A stretch of DNA of 64,000 bases from JAVKDP01 sp040222185 (GTDB taxonomy: Bacteria > Bacteroidota > Rhodothermia > Balneolales > Balneolaceae), in contig JAVKDP010000034.1 of assembly GCA_040222185.1 (NCBI GenBank), positions 1-64,000 of the forward strand. The letters run 5' to 3'. Shown here one piece after another: positions 61,364 to 64,000 of this stretch. The notes under the pieces were generated by a model, which searched no databases, was not told the DNA's origin, and saw only the letters and a program-made list of their open reading frames with translations. The position numbers and the translations under genes were made by a program. Within the stretch, counting starts at the first letter, position 1; the number at the start of each line of letters is the position of its first letter.

Positions 61364-63319
61364 ATGAACCAACACCAGGAAGTTTTTAAAAAAGCCATTA
61401 CTCTGCACCAACGTGGAGAACTGGTTAATGCGGAAGCTCTATACAACCATGTTCTCTCTACGAACCCGGGTCATGTAGATAGCCTGGTCAATCTCGCGGC
61501 TATTGTCTATAATCGTGACCCACAAGGGGCATTGAATCTCCTCAGAAAAGCCCGAAAGGTTTCTCCTAACTCTCCATCGGTGCATTTCAACCTGGGAAAC
61601 CTGTTACAACGGCATGGCTTCATTCAAAAAGCATTAAACGAGTTTCGGGAAGTGATTCGATTAGACCCGGGAAATGCGGAGGCCTATTTTAGATTAGGTG
61701 TACTTCTTTCGGAAACAGGGAAACTCGAGGATGCTATTTTTTGCTACAAAAAAGCCTTTAATCTCAAACCTGGTGACGTACGGGTAGTTAATAATCTAAC
61801 AGACCTCTATCATCGGTTAAAACGTTTTGAAGAAGCAGAAGAAATGGCCCTTAAAACCCTTGAGCTTGCCCCGGACCTTACGGAGGCTCATGGAAACCTG
61901 GGAAATGTATATAAAGGCCAGGGAAATTATGCTAAAGCAGAGTTCCATTTTAAAAAGGCATTGGAGCTTCAGCCTCAAAACGCGAAGCTTTTATATCATT
62001 TAGGAGCCACACTTCTTTTTAGCAATCGTCATAAAGAAGCTTCAGAATATCTTAGAAAGGCCATCGAGTCTGACCCAGGATTTCATCAGGCTCACTCTAG
62101 CTTGGTGTACGCGTTGAACTATTTGGAAGAGGTTTCTCAACAAGATATTTATGAGGCACATGTACTTTGGGGAGAAAAGCAAAGCAAAGGAATTAAAGAT
62201 GCTGGCTGGAGCTGGATAGATCGTAACCCAAACAAAAAAATTAGGGTTGGATTCATGTCACCAGATTTTAAAGCTCATGTAGTAGCTTTATTCATCCAAC
62301 AACTTTTCAAAAACTATGATAAATCCGAGTTCGAGTTTTATGGGTATGCCGAAGTAGAAAAACCAGACGGCTTCACATCCTCTTTTATGAGTTTGCTGGA
62401 TGGATGGCGATCAACCATTGGGGTAAATGATGAGCAAGTATATCAGACCATTAGAAATGATAAGATTGATATCCTGATTGATCTTGCAGGGCATAGTGCC
62501 GGAAACAGGCTTAAAGTATTTACAATGAAACCAGCGCCTATTCAGGCTTCTTATCTTGGATACATTAATACAACTGGTGTACAGGAGATTGATTATAGGT
62601 TTGAAGATACCTGGGTCAGTCCTGAAGGGGCTCAACAATTTTACTCTGAGAAGCTGGTTTTTTTACCAAATAGTTTTACTTGTTATAAGCCAATAAGCCC
62701 CTGTCCAGAGGTTTCAGAAACACCAGCTCTTAAAAATGGATATATCACTTTCGGTTGTTTTAATAATACCAATAAATTAACCCCGGGCACTATCCGGCTA
62801 TGGGCTCAATTACTGGCAAAACTTCCAACTGCAAAGTTATTACTTAAATCTTCTCATTTAAATGATAAAGGTACTATTGAACGGTTCAGGGATCAATTCC
62901 TGGAGCATGAGGTAAATAATGAGCAACTATTGTTTGAAGGCTCCAGTGAAATTTACCAGTATCTGGAGGCATATTCTAAAGTGGATATCGCGTTAGACCC
63001 CTTTCCTCATAATGGGGGAACTACTTCTCACGATACGATTTGGATGGGTGTTCCAATGGTTAGTTTAGAAGGAGATCGATATGTGAGCCGATTTGGAGTA
63101 TCAATTCTGAATAACCTGGGACGTCCGGAATGGATTGCTTCCAATAAAAAAGAATACATTAACAAGGTGATAGGTTTGGCTTCTGATACTGATTTATTGA
63201 ATACTATCAGACTTGGACTACGTGAAAAAATGAAGGCTTCACCCCTTTGTGACGGAGTAACATTTTCAAGGAATTTTGAACATACTCTTCGGTCACTTTG
63301 GAAGGAATTCTGTAAATAA
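61364..63319 (+). CDS. TPR / O-GlcNAc-transferase-type glycosyltransferase
   Basis: The 651-residue protein has about eight TPR repeats (residues 1-290; e.g. NAEAYFRLGVLLSETGKLEDA) and a GT41 (SPINDLY/OGT) catalytic half (about 295-650): LIDLAGHSAGNRLKVFTMKPAPIQASYLGYI, FGCFNNTNKLTP, DIALDPFPHNGGTTSHDTIWMGVP and RYVSRFGVSIL. Such enzymes add a sugar to serine or threonine in cytoplasmic proteins, with TPRs holding the substrate. It lies 67 bases after the PID-CTERM-like gene and 8 bases before the TIGR03032-like gene, so it may glycosylate products of the same cluster before export. Confidence 0.88.
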   Translation: MNQHQEVFKKAITLHQRGELVNAEALYNHVLSTNPGHVDSLVNLAAIVYNRDPQGALNLLRKARKVSPNSPSVHFNLGNLLQRHGFIQKALNEFREVIRLDPGNAEAYFRLGVLLSETGKLEDAIFCYKKAFNLKPGDVRVVNNLTDLYHRLKRFEEAEEMALKTLELAPDLTEAHGNLGNVYKGQGNYAKAEFHFKKALELQPQNAKLLYHLGATLLFSNRHKEASEYLRKAIESDPGFHQAHSSLVYALNYLEEVSQQDIYEAHVLWGEKQSKGIKDAGWSWIDRNPNKKIRVGFMSPDFKAHVVALFIQQLFKNYDKSEFEFYGYAEVEKPDGFTSSFMSLLDGWRSTIGVNDEQVYQTIRNDKIDILIDLAGHSAGNRLKVFTMKPAPIQASYLGYINTTGVQEIDYRFEDTWVSPEGAQQFYSEKLVFLPNSFTCYKPISPCPEVSETPALKNGYITFGCFNNTNKLTPGTIRLWAQLLAKLPTAKLLLKSSHLNDKGTIERFRDQFLEHEVNNEQLLFEGSSEIYQYLEAYSKVDIALDPFPHNGGTTSHDTIWMGVPMVSLEGDRYVSRFGVSILNNLGRPEWIASNKKEYINKVIGLASDTDLLNTIRLGLREKMKASPLCDGVTFSRNFEHTLRSLWKEFCK

Positions 63320-63327
63320 CAAACACC

Positions 63328-64000
63328 ATGAACCAACCTACAAACCCACAAAAACCTCAACTCGAAATCTCCGGGTCGCGCCAGGTTACTTCCTGGATGG
63401 CTGAGCATCGTGTAAGCCTTGGATTTTCTACCTACCAAACAGGGAAGATGTTTTTAATAGGGCTACAGCCCGATGGAAGAATGTCTATTTTTGAACGAAC
63501 ATTTAACAGGGCTATGGGAATGTGGGCTAGTGAACAAACACTGTATTTAAGTTCTCTATATCAGTTGTGGCGATTCGAAAATGTAGTGCCTGCTGGTCAA
63601 AATCATCAGGGCTATGATAAGATGTATGTACCAACAGTAGGATATAACACTGCTGATATTGACATCCACGATGTGGTAGAAGATAAAAACGGAGATATTC
63701 TTTTTGTAAACACATTATTTGGGTGCCTTGCCAAACCAAGCGTAACACATAGTTTTGAGCCCGTTTGGAAGCCTCCATTTATCTCAAAGCTGGCCGCAGA
63801 GGATAGATGCCATATGAACGGATTGGCAATGAAAGATGGGAGTCCTAAATATGTGAGTATTGTAGGAAAGTCAGATGTAGCTGACGGCTGGAGAGATCAT
63901 CGTCAAAGTGGCGGGTTGATCATGGACGTCGAAACCAACGAAATCGTAGCTACGGGAATGAGTATGCCCCACTCTCCCCGATGGTATAATGAAACTCTGT
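63328..64000 (+). CDS. TIGR03032-like protein (partial, runs off window)
   Basis: The ATG at 63328 begins an open frame of at least 224 codons with no stop before 64000. The N-terminal sequence (SRQVTSWMAEHRVSLGFSTYQTGKMFLIGL, FNRAMGMWAS, YNTADIDIHDVVEDKNGDILFVNTLFGCLA) matches the TIGR03032/DUF4915 family, a propeller-like group of unknown function often found near TPR or glycosyltransferase genes. It starts 8 bases after the OGT-like gene. The C-terminus is outside the window. Confidence 0.75.
   Translation, partial: MNQPTNPQKPQLEISGSRQVTSWMAEHRVSLGFSTYQTGKMFLIGLQPDGRMSIFERTFNRAMGMWASEQTLYLSSLYQLWRFENVVPAGQNHQGYDKMYVPTVGYNTADIDIHDVVEDKNGDILFVNTLFGCLAKPSVTHSFEPVWKPPFISKLAAEDRCHMNGLAMKDGSPKYVSIVGKSDVADGWRDHRQSGGLIMDVETNEIVATGMSMPHSPRWYNETL

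Noticed and set aside
1..64000. CRISPR array or tRNA/rRNA genes
   Set aside because: No run of regularly spaced identical repeats and no cloverleaf or ribosomal segments were seen; the only exact repeats are palindromic elements and the FG-GAP duplications.

Overview
The window reads as a chromosomal segment from a free-living, probably marine or saline-adapted heterotroph of the Bacteroidota/Balneolota/Rhodothermota group, most likely a Balneola- or Gracilimonas-like bacterium. The evidence is a type IX secretion C-terminal sorting domain of the 'YPNPFNP' type, a PID-CTERM-like small protein, many secreted beta-propeller and FG-GAP proteins, Bacteroidota-style Tat/lipoprotein oxidoreductases, moderately AT-rich DNA, few strong Shine-Dalgarno sites, and dispersed 'GTCATCCTGA...' intergenic palindromes. 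This placement is inferred from gene content; no rRNA or tRNA gene was seen. Genes are dense and the longest gene-free stretch is just under 300 bp.

Layout: 1-5.9 kb holds small accessory genes (two VOC proteins, an AraC regulator, a zinc-protease-like secreted protein, a nucleotidyltransferase) and a two-RCK potassium channel. 6-9 kb holds a proline/sodium symporter and a glutamate dehydrogenase. 9-16.3 kb has two membrane proteins, an M19 dipeptidase lipoprotein, DNA polymerase IV, a small hairpin-rich mobile-like element, an ECF sigma/anti-sigma/secreted-protein operon and a methyltransferase. 16.3-23.5 kb has Aat (N-end rule), a large secreted metalloprotease, an AGCS amino-acid symporter, MarC, a GAF protein, a TerB-like protein and a DUF6174 lipoprotein. 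23.5-28.2 kb is a sugar-oxidation-like cluster (DUF1080-like protein, TIM-barrel isomerase, GMC oxidoreductase with its subunit-3 partner). 28.2-37.4 kb is housekeeping: an ABC exporter split around lgt, uvrA, a DinB-fold protein and comEC. 37.5-42.4 kb has a Gfo/Idh oxidoreductase, a PQQ-type sugar dehydrogenase, purU, a thioredoxin-fold protein and an orphan Pycsar-effector-like membrane protein.

42.5-54.8 kb is a tyrosine/homogentisate catabolic region. hmgA, fahA, a flavin reductase and acetoacetyl-CoA synthetase form one operon. Three secreted propeller-type genes follow, then a separately transcribed hppD. The hmgA and hppD upstream regions carry the same 16-bp perfect palindrome, which is strong sequence evidence for a shared regulator. 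A maleylacetoacetate isomerase gene is not visible.

54.9-64 kb looks like a surface-protein module. It has a membrane-spanning propeller-AraC one-component regulator, tandem 14-bp repeats with a 21-bp period in the next intergenic region, a 1051-residue FG-GAP protein with a type IX sorting domain and a long N-terminal pre-signal extension, a tiny PID-CTERM-like protein, a TPR/O-GlcNAc-transferase-type glycosyltransferase, and a TIGR03032-like protein running off the window edge. This is the best candidate for an incompletely described system: regulated production and possible glycosylation of a cell-surface protein.
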